Positions 11,947 to 24,340 of a DNA stretch of 64,000 bases are shown here, piece after piece. Where the stretch lies: contig JAJLRJ010000002.1 in the NCBI GenBank assembly GCA_024195265.1, positions 49,617,353 through 49,681,352 of the forward strand. The letters are read 5' to 3'. Below the pieces are notes generated by a model that saw nothing but the letters and a program-made list of their open reading frames with translations, had not been told where the DNA came from and did no database searches. Each line of letters starts with the position of its first letter. The first letter of the stretch is position 1. This DNA is from Dendrophyllia cribrosa. Taxonomy: Eukaryota; Cnidaria; Anthozoa; Scleractinia; Dendrophylliidae. Made by a program: the position numbers and the translations under genes.

Positions 11947-13784
11947 TTTCGCGTTTTCCTCGGTCGCCGTGACTTTACAGTTGCTGTTGAAACGATCAAA
12001 TCACTTCTGTTGCTTCCTTTCAAAAGGAGCTTTAAAAACATCAATGTTACCACAATGTCGACAAATTGTGTCGAAATCAACTGAACAACAGCGCATAATT
12101 GGTTATATATTGAGCGTAGAAAAACCTCTTAACAAAACATCATTCTTGTGGCAACCATGTCCGGTGACGTGTACCGAAATTGAGACTGTTAAATATTGCA
12201 GTTTGAACCGCGCTATCAAAAACGGTTCATTTTCAACTCTCAAGATATATCCAAACTGTCTATGGACAAAGAGCAAGCAGCAAGACGTTTTATCTAACCA
12301 ATTAACCCTGAAAAAAAATCAAATATTTTAGAGAACTGTTTATAAAAATAATCGTATAAACGATTGCTGCGTATGGCATATATTGGATCGAATGTTCAGC
12401 GTCACTGCTCTTTTCCCTCTTGACAAAGGCAAAGAGCTCCTTTGTACGTTGACCAATTGTTTTCAATATCAACCACCTATTAAGTTTATTGCATTGCAGT
12501 CTACTTAGTTAATTTCTATCTGTGTTATCGCACCACTCACGAAACAATCCAGAGCGGTGACTAACAGTTTGTGAAAACATCCACGTTCTTGAACGCAAAT
12601 AAGGCCAAACCTTTTCTGGTGTTTGATTCATAATATTGATAAACACAATATTTGGTTCGGTAGCAAAACGGATTCTCTTTGGTCGCTTGCGTGTCAAGAA
12701 TATAAGTAGTTTCCCGCTCAGAGCTCTTTGTTCTGATCACTGTTATTTCCGTTGTTATAGAGATAATAATAGATCTTTTTGAGATACTTGTAATTGAGAT
12801 GAAGACAAATAAAGATGAACAAATTGTCAGTGAAAAAGCGCAAACGGTATCAGTCTTTGTAAAGAAGAATCATGCACAACAATTGAAACAAAATATGTAA
12901 TTTTAACTTTCAAAAAATCAGAGTTTAATTCAACTACCTTTCCGTTGTATGTTGACTCGCTCAGGCCTGGTCATCTCTCATTGCATTTTGGTAAACCACA
13001 AGCCCTCTTTCAGTATTGTTATCGTCTTGTTCTGTTTTGCTATTTCTTTTTATGTTTCCTTCGATACTTCACATCATCGCCACTTTTAACTACAACATTG
13101 AATTCTAAGGATTGATTATTCCGGCTTTTCAGTGTCGTTTATTATTTTCTTTTTTAAACGGACGAAAACAATTTCGACAACTACGTAAAAAATCTCGGAA
13201 ATGCGAACTTTTGTTCCTGTCACGTCTTTGAGCGTTTTCCGTCAATATAGAATGTAAATCTGAGCATAAAACGGTGACATGCTTCAATCACTCTGTGCTC
13301 GCATTAACGTATTGAAAAAGTTCAAGCTAACTTCCATGTTAGACATCGCGGATCTCTTATTCAAACTGTCCAATGATAACTACTGGGTGATTTTTAATAT
13401 TCATATTTGCTTTAAATCAGTTTTATGTTATCGCCGGTGCGCCCTTGTTTCGCGTACCGAATTGTCACTGGGAGAAAAATAAATAATAAATAAGAGAAGA
13501 AGACGAGCTGGGTGACGAAAAATATAAACTTTAAAAGATAACCAGGGACAATAAGGTCAATATGCGCAGGGATATATGTCAATATACATGAACGTGCAGG
13601 GAGATACAGCAGCACTTGTTATTGACTTCATCGATGACTTAGCATATTGAGCTCATTCGACGTGTATGCAACTCAGAAATGATGATGATAAAGTGACGGT
13701 TCTTATCACCTGCTAGTGTCATAGTAAATCCATTATGATATGATTGTTGTTTTTTTTTCACAGTACTTGACAAATCAACTAATA
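11947..13784. other. Upstream region of the 531-residue gene and spacer
   Basis: The first few hundred bases (11947-12350) are the likely 5' flank of the minus-strand gene. No clear core promoter can be called. The remainder is AT-rich, with no gene or repeat I can support. Confidence 0.4.
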
Positions 13785-14006
13785 CCCCATTCACACCAAC
13801 GCTTAAACATGTTTAAATGTTGTTTAGTTTAAAACAGGTTTACAAAAATACCTCCTAACCTCCCGTAATATTTGGAGTGAAATCTTTACTAAAAGAAACT
13901 TTATTGAATTTATTACCATTTCAGGTAGTTTGAGTCATATACATTTCAAAACGTTCAAGATAGAGGCTAAAACGTAGTTAAACTAAACAACATTTAAACA
14001 TGGGGC
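13785..14006. mobile_element. Foldback MITE
   Basis: The left arm, including ttaaacatgtttaaatgttg and tttagttta, recurs inverted as taaactaaacaacatttaaacatg near 13975-14000. Arms are about 35 bp and the spacer about 130 bp. Non-coding. Confidence 0.6.
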
Positions 14007-16560
14007 ATAAGAAGTTTCAAGGAATTCGAACCAGCACGAACTATTGTTCTTAGTCTAACGCCTAAACAGTTATTAATTACCATCATAACGTTTTCCTGCA
14101 CTTCGTAAGTTAAAACATCAATATTTGCTGCGTTTTACTCAGAGACAAACCTCAGTTGAGTCGTGTAAAGTGGTTTTAACTTTTGAGTCTGTGGATAAAA
14201 TCCTAAATCATATTCAAATGTATTAACTATTAACTGAAGCTGAACTTTCCTGTACGTGCTACTGTTTTTTGTGTTGTTGATGGTGGTCAAACTTTTGAGT
14301 TTGTAGATGAAATCCTAAATCTTATTGTCATGTTTGTTTTTCAGTATTTTTTCCAAATGGAATTCAGTGGGTTCTTCTTGAAGTATTATTTAAATTTTGG
14401 CCGTTATTATGAGTTAAGCGAATATCAGTTAACGAAGCGTTGTTGACAACCGACTTTTGGATATGGATGTTAAACTTTACTAAGTGAAAGCCGTCCGTGG
14501 GTATGTTTAAAACACTAGAAAAGAACATCACTTAGGTTGTATGTCATCTCGCATCGATGATATTGTCTTGTGCTGTTTTAATGCGCGTCTTACTTAACGA
14601 GGCCTTGAGACCAACTAGGCAATTCAAAGCACTTTCCCTTTATATACCACAGCACGCGCTATAAAAACATTACATAACGAATGTTGTTTTAAAAATCATA
14701 GACAAACGAACAGAGCGATAGGGAGGTACACCTCAGTAGTTTGATTTGAATCGTCACACTCTAGGACTTAAATTGTGGACTTAAAAAGTTTCTAGAACCA
14801 CCTTGTACAGCATAATTAACAAATAGTAGCACAAAAAAATGTGTCGTTACCTGATTGAACGGTCGCATCTTAGAAATTCACCCAACGAAGGACGATAATT
14901 TTAAAATTGTTTTTATTTGAATGATCATACTTTCGGATTTTATCAAATTCAGAATAAAATGTCCACTAGTTGGATTTACAATTTTGCATTATATCTTACA
15001 TACTTAAGCATCCATTTATTTAATGAATACGTGACCAAGCAAAGCACGTCACTTTGCGGGGGTGGAGATATGGAGCTGCCGTCTCCGCCATCATTATCGA
15101 AAACCGCAACTTCATCAAAAACAAAAACTTACGGCACCGCCAGTTGATTTAGGAGAATAATCGACAAATGCTAAGGCGGCCGTGTTTCCCAAGCGTTTTT
15201 TTGATAACTTGCGATCAGGTCCGATTTTTGCAGCGCTGTTATATCCCCTTATGTGGTCGCTCGCTAAAATTCCCGCGGGAATGATTAACCAAGTGAAACG
15301 AATATAGAGCCTCATAGAACGTTATTATTAATCTATCCTGCACTTTCACCAATGTCAGGTTAACTTTCCATAGTTCAAAGGAAACAAGAAGCCACAGGGG
15401 TTTCTTTTTCCATATAAGGTTAATTGGATTTCACCAAATTTGATTTGGCGCGCGAGTCTAGGAGGACTAAGAGTGCCTTGTTTGTTTCCTAGATTGAAAA
15501 AGCTCATGACGTCACTAAGGCTGGATTGCGGTGGTTTGTAAAACTCAATACACAAATAGGTAAACGCCGCTAGTGCTGGAAAAGTCTGTGGTTTTGTGCC
15601 GCAGACGACTGCCTGCCCGCCGAAAAAGAATCTGAATTATTGGACCGTGTTCTGTTTCAACAGGTTTCAGCAAATGATTATTAATAACTGGACCGTGTTC
15701 CGTTCTGTTTCAACAGATTTTAGCAAATAATTATTAATAACTGAAATATCTTTGTTTAGCTTGAAACAGGGGTTCAGGATCGCACGAAAACAAATATGGC
15801 TGTAAATCACTTGACCTGCGGAGATAACATTTCGTCATGTGTCAGCCTTGTCCAGCGCCGGTTCCTTCCATGGCCATCCGCCATTTTGAATACGGAGAAG
15901 GTCCTGGGGACAAGGTTGCAAACACGCATGAGCGCGCGGGAAATATGTTTGCCACTCGACATATTTTGCGCAATTGCTCGCATACATCGCTATATACCGC
16001 TTCGATAATTCCTAAGAGAAGAGAGGGCAGCCGGCAAAATACCCGACAAGAGAAAAAGCAGTTGACTGTGACTTGTTTCATCATGTTGGTGCACTGTACA
16101 TGTTGATGCTGTTTGGTCATGTTGCTGTACTACTTTTCAGAGATATGGTGAAACTACGATTCATTTGATCCCTGAACCGTTTTAAATCTGAAATGATCCC
16201 CCGTGAAAATATTTAGATTTAGGTTATCTGTCAAAAATGTGGAATATTATCTGGTGCAGCTGCATGCCAAGCGCGAAGAAATAATCTCTTTAAATTGAAT
16301 AACTACCGAATTAAAAATTTAAGGTTAAAGTCAAAGTTTTCCTTTGCATCATACTCTGTACATAATTACTCTATATATAATTAAACTTTTAATCTTAATA
16401 CGACTGCTACAAAATTTAAGGCATCAGGCATCAGGAATCGTGTGGCAAGGTCTCAAGAAACATTGGTGTGATACAACTAATTTTTGTGCAATATTTAAAC
16501 TATTATCCCTTTCACTTCCAGAGTCAATTATGGAGACATGTAGTCGCGGTACGAACTACG
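14007..16560. other. Gene-poor region with small repeats
   Basis: No supported gene. Diverged copies of the minisatellite unit described at 16570-16760 (acttttgagtytgtrgat-aaatcct) occur near 14180 and 14290. A roughly 52-bp unit (ggaccgtgtt...ttattaataact) is tandemly duplicated at about 15640-15740. Short overlapping frames at 15796-16120 lie on both strands and have no recognisable product. Confidence 0.4.
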
Positions 16561-16569
16561 GTAGCTCTA

Positions 16570-16765
16570 ACGGTTGAGTTTGTGGACGAAATTCTATGGT
16601 GTGACTATTCAAATGAAACCTCTTTGGCAGTACTTTTGCATGGTACCATTTGTTCTAACTTTTGAGTCTGTGGATGAAATCCTATGGTGTGACCATTCAA
16701 ATGGAACCTCTTCCACAGTACTTTTGCATGGTACCATTTGTTTTTCAATATTTTACAAAATGAAA
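16570..16765. repeat. Minisatellite, two units of about 96 bp
   Basis: Two adjacent units share gagtttgtggatgaaatyct, atggtgtgac-attcaaatg, aacctctt and agtacttttgcatggtacc. Single diverged units also lie near 14180 and 14290. Reading frames across it are by-products of the repeat. Confidence 0.75.
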
Positions 16766-17063
16766 TTTGGAATTTTTCGTGAATTTCTAAAAGATACGAG
16801 TTTCGTTTCCGAGTGTCCGCGATAATGATCAACAAATCATCATATCAAGAAGCGTTATTGCTTTCAAGTCACATTACCGAAAATGTCGAGTATGTCAGTC
16901 GTTTTTTGAACACCCCCAGTTAACGTTTGTGTTGTCCTTTAATGACTATTTTGAACGAAGTCAGCACTTTTCACTTCCTAGCCGCCGTGATCTTCAATAG
17001 CAAGCCTGATATACGTTTGGCCGTTTGAATAGTCGCATCCTGGTTAGAAGTCTCGGGAGGAGT

Positions 17064-17094
<31 letters not shown>
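17064..17094 (+). repeat. Poly-G tract (31 G)
   Basis: An uninterrupted run of 31 G is followed by (GGGT)n. It is capable of forming G-quadruplexes. Similar tracts recur at 5381, 21325, 30699, 36931 (as C) and 42130 (as C). Confidence 0.9.
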
Positions 17095-17095
<1 letters not shown>

Positions 17096-19649
17096 GTGGG
17101 TGGGTGGGTGGGTGGTAGGGGACTGCGTGCTGCCCAAATAGGCGTGGGGATCCATTTTGGTCTTAAAATGGTATCGAATTTGCCAATTTAGGTCTGAAAA
17201 TGGGCGTGTTTTGCCTTCTGATCTAAACATTTTGACGTTAAGGTCTGAGAATGCCGGGTTTATAGTGACTTGCCAGGATTGTAGAGGATCCGAGCCAGTC
17301 CAACGTGTTAATCACAAACATATGTATGAATTTAGTAACATCTTGTACTTGACAAGTCTGGTCTTGCCAGCTGGAATATTGTACAAACAAATATTATACG
17401 TCAGGGTGTTGTTTTGTTTTTTGGTTGAAGCAGATCAAGGATCAGAGTACAAGCAACGGGATTCTCGTATACGGTTTCTTGACATTTATCCGGTTCCAAG
17501 GCAGTGAACATAAATGCAAAAATATAAAAATACTCTCTTGTGAATGGCTCCATAAGAAATTATTTTACAATATTTGCTAACAGTTGTAAACTGAAGGAAT
17601 TTAAAGTATAATATAATTCAACGAATAAATCTAAAATAAACCACGATAAAACGAAAGATATACCAATAATAAACGAAGACAACATAACTGACGAGACACA
17701 CGAACGTATAAACGTCTGCCAAATACTTAGTGGTCAAATACTTGGACAATTGCTGTATTGCATATTTCAACAGTTTTATCTTACTAGGTCTTTCAATATC
17801 AAAGATAGCATTCCACAGTTTTGCTTAGAATATTAAAAGAAAAAACTGGTTTCTACTTATTAATATTATTTTGAGTTAGGCAAGTACAGTGAAAATTAAT
17901 AATTGGTAGAATGGAAGGAGCATCTGTGTTGAAACAAAAGATCACAATTTAGCTATTTTAACGGCTATATGATCATTATGATGGTCCCAGTTTAGGTAAC
18001 TACGATATTGACATTTGATTTGCTCCTTTTGATTCAAGAAAGACGTATTAATTGCACTGTTATTATGATTTTTGGTTAATTTTCTAAACAAAATTAAATG
18101 GCGGTCGAGTTCAGTTATTTTATATTCATACTAATAATCCTACGAAGCCTCGTTAGCATGTGCAAAATTCAAAAGAATTTTTGCTTTAAAATGCGGCTAG
18201 GTAGGCTAATTAACGTGAACATAAAAGAATAATAAATCGGCCGCTGTTAATGAATAAGGTCTATAACACTGAACATTACACAGAAGCTGTTTCATTAAGC
18301 AATGACTACCACCTTATAATACAAATCCATTGTCCCTCGTGACATGGCGGACAGAGTATAGACGGTACTAGTATATCATGGTGTACAGTTCTAAATTCTA
18401 TTCTTAGTTATAAAATCGCCACTGGAGAGCACCTAGACGGCCCGATATCAAAGCTTAAAACAGAACAACTATATAAACTTTTTGTTAAAGATTGAGCTAC
18501 TAACCGCAGAGAAACCTCCATGCATTTATAGCCTTGTCACGATTTTTTACAAAATTTGATCTTGGCACGTACGTACACCTACTGTATGGTTTTTAATTTG
18601 TTTCTCACAGTGGTGCAACTGGTGTCCTTTATTTTTATTTTTATTTGTTTTCTTGCTATAAATTCGCCCAACAAAGCAAGTCGAGGAAGTTTACTTTTTC
18701 CTTAATTAGTTTATAAAATGTCCCAGAATTGCTCGCGCTCAAACTCGGGACGTAAGCTGTGCGCATTATTTACTAAATATACTAGCAGTAATCACAGATT
18801 ATGGAGATGCGTTCGAAGGAATTTCCGGCGGAAATGAGCCCCTGAAAAAAAAACAATAGAGGCGGCCATTTGGAAGACCGTCTACCAAAAAATCTCAAAT
18901 TTTACTGCATGTAAACCACAGGACAACCAACACGAAATTAGGATTGCGTTCTTCGAACGCGATTAATAGAAGATGATTTTCATGTTCTCTGAGAAATGAA
19001 TGCACGTTTGCCGTTTAGGAAAGTAGCTAAATAGTGGATGCTTTCAAAGGAAGTGAACTTTATGGTGAGACTTAATCGGAACTTGATTTGGCCAATAATA
19101 TCGCGTGCGCATTTCCTTGATTACTAAAAAATTAAATAATACATTTCAAATGCATAGAGAAGATGTAAAACGTACCGTTTTGTTAAAATTACAGACCTAA
19201 TATATGGTGGTCACCATCCAAAATGGTCCAACCGTGAAAACCCCAGAGGCTTCGATTTAACTAGGCTAAAGTGCGCTGAGCTCTGTGAGTGTGCACTAAA
19301 GAACTTTGACGGCTAAGATCAAAAGAAACTGACTTTTACCGCCTCTGGTTCACCTCTGATAACGACTTTTATTTTTTTTGATACCATTAAATTGCTGAGC
19401 GCGTGTGCGCAAAAAATGCTTGCCATTAAAAACATTTTCCCGTGTGGCGAATGACTATCTTTAAGAGAAAAGAGGGACTGAAAGTAAATGTCCAAAACAC
19501 TGCAAACACAGTTTTCATTCTCCACCAGGTTGCCAATTGCTGTATTCGTACAGAGTTGATTATTGCTGGATAACATAAAGTGAAGATATGTTCTTGTAGT
19601 TCCCTCGTTTTAAAACTGATATTTCACAATATGGTTGTTGTTTGATCTC

Positions 19650-20195
19650 ACTGACACAAAAATTGGCCCGAAATTGGGCCAAACCTTTTTATACAAGTTA
19701 TCTTTGTCAGTTTTCCTCCAATGTTGGCGCCAAAATTTACATTTTACATTTTGAACTATTTTTTGACAGTTTCAAACAACAAGTTCCAAAAACTTCAAAA
19801 CTGAAGAGATAACTGAAATATCTTGAATCAATGAAAATATATATCATTATTTGAATTTCGAAATTCCCGCCATTTTGTTACTAAAAATAGCTTAAACACA
19901 AACTTCAACTAATTATATCTCTTCACTGAATTAAGATATTTCAGTTATCTCTTCAGTTTTGAAGTTTTTGGAACTTGTTCTTTTTGAAACTGTCACAAAA
20001 TAGCTCAAAATGTAAAATGTAAATTTTGGCGCCAACTTTGTGACGTCACTTTCCCGCCAAAAACACTAAAAAATAAAAATCCAAAACCATAGTTCCCTCT
20101 GCAATGACAATATCTGTTATCGTCGAAAATATGAGGCGAATTGGAGGAAAACTGACAAAGATAACTTGTATAAAAAAAGTTTGGCCCAATTTCGA
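19650..20195. mobile_element. Large foldback element with insertion
   Basis: Arms of well over 100 bp pair: aagttatctttgtcagtttt with ggaggaaaactgacaaagat, and agttccaaaaacttcaaaac with its complement near 19950. A roughly 100-bp stretch inserted in the right arm (about 20035-20140) is missing from the left. The outer ends contain ttggccca and its complement. Non-coding. Confidence 0.6.
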
Positions 20196-21222
20196 TGAAA
20201 AATTTCCAAGCGTGATTGCATGTACGTGTCGGCGCGTTTTTGTCCATTCGTGAACCACAGACGGGAAAAAGCTCTTGATTTCGTTTTTGTGGACTAATAT
20301 AACGAACGATACATTACCAAAAAGGAAAGGCTTTGGCCTTCCGTTTTTTAACCGACATGGAGCCGAATGTATGAAAGTGCGGAAATTGGACAGGCGCGCA
20401 CGTGCGACTCAGTTGATGCTTTGTTTTGTCATAGTGACTAGGACGGTATGCACGTCTCGGGAAGCCTCACAGGATTGGCTGAGAAAACAATAAAACAAAC
20501 AACAGAACAATGGACCCTAGCCCTGAAATGAATACATGTGCGTGTGACTAGGTCCAGTGAGGTTCTGAAGAGGTGCATGGTATCTGAGTGACGGCTCATA
20601 AATTATGAAGACAACTTTCAAACGCGTCCGTTTTTTGACAGTTTAATGCATCCACGCACACATTGTACCGATAGTACAATTACCGTAAATAATCGGTTGA
20701 CGACGACATTTTCCTCCTTGTCAAGATTACATCGCTTTATCCTCCGTTTGTTTGTCGACAGCTAATGCAAAAAAGAGAAATTAACTTATTCCTATCAGAA
20801 GCCCTGATTCCTATAAATTAGGGCCCGAGCCATCTAATCCTGAAATGGTATAACATTTTCCTATTTTTTATGCCATTTATTAAAGGATTAGATTGGTGGG
20901 GGGAGGGGGAGGGGGTGGGGGACATGTTAATTCCCCCTTTATATTTTGTCTTTACTGTTTTCATTGAAATTTATCTGAGACGACTGTACGCGTGTATACG
21001 TACCTGATCGATCTGACATACTGAGGGGTAAGTGCGAGAAAGCGGCTGACATTTTATAGGTATAAAATTATACATTAGTTTACATTGACTAACATAACGA
21101 ATTTGAATCATGGCATTAAACTTATCAGTTACTCATGATTAATTATCACATAACTGCTACAAAATTAAATGAGTGGCATCAGGCGGGTGAGCAGTGATAA
21201 AGTTACCACCTGGCATGCAGGT

Positions 21223-21479
21223 GAAAAGATACGTAGTTATCAATCTATTCGAAAACTCGATTCAATCTTCTTTTCCAACAGCCTGCAGGCTACGCATCCT
21301 TTCATCCCAGGGGGCGGGGGGCAAGGGGGGGGGGGGGGGGGGGGGGGAGGAGGGGGAGGACTCCCATATTAAATTGGCGGGGGGGGGGGGGGGGGGCGGG
21401 GTGATTGTCGGAAATTTTGAAAGAAACCCTCTGAAGCCTGTTTTGTGGGTATGGCTCAAATTAATTTTTACTTCTTACT
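21223..21479. repeat. Tandem G-rich duplication, unit 1
   Basis: It starts gaaaagatacgtagttatca, contains a 23-G run (21325-21347) and a second poly-G, and ends with ggtatggctcaaattaattt. An almost identical unit follows immediately, differing mainly in G-run length. Confidence 0.85.
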
Positions 21480-21718
21480 GAAAAGATACGTAGTTATCAA
21501 TCTATTCGAAAACTCGATTCAATCTTCTTTTCCAACAGCCTACAGGCTACGCATCCTTTCATCCCAGGGGGCGGGGGGCAAGGGGGGGGAAGGAGGGGGA
21601 GGACTCCCATATTAAATTGGCGGGGGGGGGGGGGGGGCGGGGTGATTGTCGGAAATTTTGAAAGAAACCCTCTGAAGCCTGTTTTGTGGGTATGGCTCAA
21701 ATTAATTTTTACTTCTTT
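21480..21718. repeat. Tandem G-rich duplication, unit 2
   Basis: Second copy of the preceding unit, shorter because its G-runs have contracted. The near identity elsewhere shows a recent duplication. Confidence 0.85.
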
Positions 21719-21749
21719 GAGTTACCAAGTTGTTCCTGTTTGTCAGCAT

Positions 21750-22060
21750 ATTTTTCCGGCTTAATATCCTAAGCGGTACAGAATAACTTTGACAGTGGTC
21801 ATTTTCAATTCAAACACCCTTAGTGATACCAAGACACAAATTTTAGCCCCTAAAAGGTAGGACTGATCAGCCCGGTCCCCCCCTCTCCCCCTTGTACATC
21901 CGAGGGTAAATACCCTAAAAGGTATCAGAATGCCTCTAACAGTGGTCATTTTCTATTCAAACACCCTTAGTGGTACCAAGCCACGAATTTAAGCCCCTAA
22001 AAGATAGGACTGATCTCCCCGGTCACTTTTAAATGGGAGTCCACCCCCTCCCCCTCGGGA
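21750..22060. repeat. Poly-G-associated dispersed repeat, copy 2
   Basis: Two or more tandem units share cagtggtcattttc, caaacacccttagtg, accaag and cccctaaaa-gtaggactgat. The same unit type occurs at 5480-5640. Confidence 0.65.
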
Positions 22061-22489
22061 CTTTTCATCTTTTCACGGCGAGTGATTACTTTCTTGGATT
22101 GAGAATATAGACAAGGCTTGGGACGAGTAAAAAATATCTTCGAGATGTCGGACAAAACGACACACGAACGAATTTTGAAATTTTGGAATTTTCTACGTCT
22201 TTAGGTATCAGCCTTGCCTTGTACTTTAATGCGATTTTATCTCTATTTATATTTTTGGCTGACTAAATCTTCTCCAGCAGCAGCAGTTTCGTTCGCGGTC
22301 CTTTGCTTCTTATTTATTTGAAATAGTCATAGTAAAAGAATCGTCAGAATCCGTATACGTACTGCAGTCTATTTTCCATAAGAATCTTGAATTCAGTAAA
22401 AAAAAAATTATCAAAAACACCGTTCTAAGACAATCAATTGCTATTATACAAAATTTAAACTATTTATTAATGAATTTGAAAGTCAAATT

Positions 22490-24340
22490 AGTCAAGTTTC
22501 AGTTTCCGAGTGTCCCCGATAACAATCAATAAATCGTATCAAGAAGCGTTATAATTGCTTTACGGTCATGGGACCGAAAATGTTAAGAATGTCAGTCAGT
22601 CTTTTGTCCTTTAGAACGAACCCACGTGTCACTTGAAAATGGATCAGTGTTGCAAAGCAATCATTATATATAGGCTGCTGTTCAACAGGTGTTAATGTCG
22701 AAACAAAAAAAAATAATATTAACTAATAGGTATAGAAAGAAATACTTAAAATACAACGAATAAATTGAAAATAATTCAACCAACTTTGACTGAACACTAA
22801 AGGTATACAATTAACGTATGCACGTCTGTAAAATACCATGGATTATTCAATATTATAGCAATCTTCTTCAAATATCTTAAAAGGTAGCGTCTCGGTATTG
22901 CAGATAATATTTAAACTGGTTTTTCATAAATTTATTAATATCAGTTGGAATAGCATGATTGCATAGTTTTGCTTCAGATCTTAAAAATGAGTTTCTTCTT
23001 ACACAACTAACATAGGGGTAGAATAATATTTTAAAGGAGTGACTATGTTGCAACAAATTATCTTAATTTAGCTCAATTGTAAATTATGCCTACTGTGTTA
23101 TTTATTTTTGGGGCTATATATGTTATGAATATGATATTTCTAATTTAGTAAATAACTATTAATCAGAATTCCAAGATAATTTTTTTATATGACATATCTT
23201 CTGAATCAAGAAAGATAAATTATAAATTTTGGTTATAAAGAAGTTAATTCTTCTGAATAAAATTCATGTCACACATCGTAGTTATGGTTTAGTTAAATAT
23301 TTAACCATTATAACACTGAAAAGCACTGTAGACGGCCCAATATTAACGCTCGTGTTGACCTTCGACGTACAATACAAACCTTAACGGAATTCTACTACAT
23401 GCATGAATACATGGACTTGCCACGAATGTTTTAGTGATAAAGAAATACTAAATTTTGAACTTAAATCTGATGCACCATGGCATAATTCTTTTCTTCTCTT
23501 TTGGTGGTGAGACCAGTGTCCTTTATTTCCCTTTTTTCCCTTCTTGTGGATACGTGACGTAGGGTGTGGCCTAATGGCGAAATCTGGTCATTAATATCGC
23601 ACGCATTTCTTTGATTATTTAAAATTAAGATAAAAATACATTTCAAATGCATAGCGAATAAAGATGTAGAGTGTATAAAAAATATATTTATCGTTATGTC
23701 GAAATCGCATAGCCACCATTTATTATTTAATGAACCAATTGCGAAAATTCTTCGATGAGAGCATTCAAACGTTCACGAAATCGCATGATAAGCTGCAAGT
23801 CAGCAGAAAACGGAAATATAATCTCTCAAAACCTCGTGGCGGCTCTGGCGCTCCTTTGTCCCTACGTAGTAATAAAGAAGGTGCGAAAAGAAAAGAGAAA
23901 AAGAAGGAAGTCTTAGCAGGACATACAGTGAACTTTCATCATTTTTATACTGACATTTTAGTACGGTTGTTGTTTGATTTCACCGAGATAAGAGGAAGTT
24001 GAATATTTCCATTGTTAGCGCTTTTAGCAATGCAACACAGACGGGAAAGCTAAGTAGGTTGATATAATGTATCTCGATATATTACTGACAAGGAAAACCT
24101 TTTAATGACTTGCGGTTTTAAACAAGGAGCCCAATTTATGACAGTGCGGAAGTTGAATGGTCGTGTACGTGCAAATAACATGGAAGCGTTGCCGTTGTCG
24201 GTTAATAGTTACGTTCGAAAACTTTGCGTCGGTGATCGCGGAGTTAAAATCCTATCTTTTGGAACTTTGACGGTCATGCATGCACATCCGTGATCCAGAT
24301 CAACTAAGGAAAAAATGAATTCAAAATAACTTGCACTGTC
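22490..24340. repeat. Ancient segmental duplication, copy B
   Basis: Collinear with 16795-20490 (landmarks listed there), but shorter and lacking the foldback insertion. No supported gene. The short frames in it have no recognisable product. Confidence 0.5.

Larger units (their letters stand above)
16795..20490. repeat. Ancient segmental duplication, copy A
   Basis: Several landmarks recur in the same order at 22490-24340. They include tttccgagtgtcc-cgata with aagaagcgtta (16800 and 22500), agacggccc-atat (18435 and 23330), tacatttcaaatgcatag (19140 and 23635) and atgacagtgcggaa-ttg-type sequence (20370 and 24125). The copies are strongly diverged and interrupted. No gene is supported in either. 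Confidence 0.5.
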
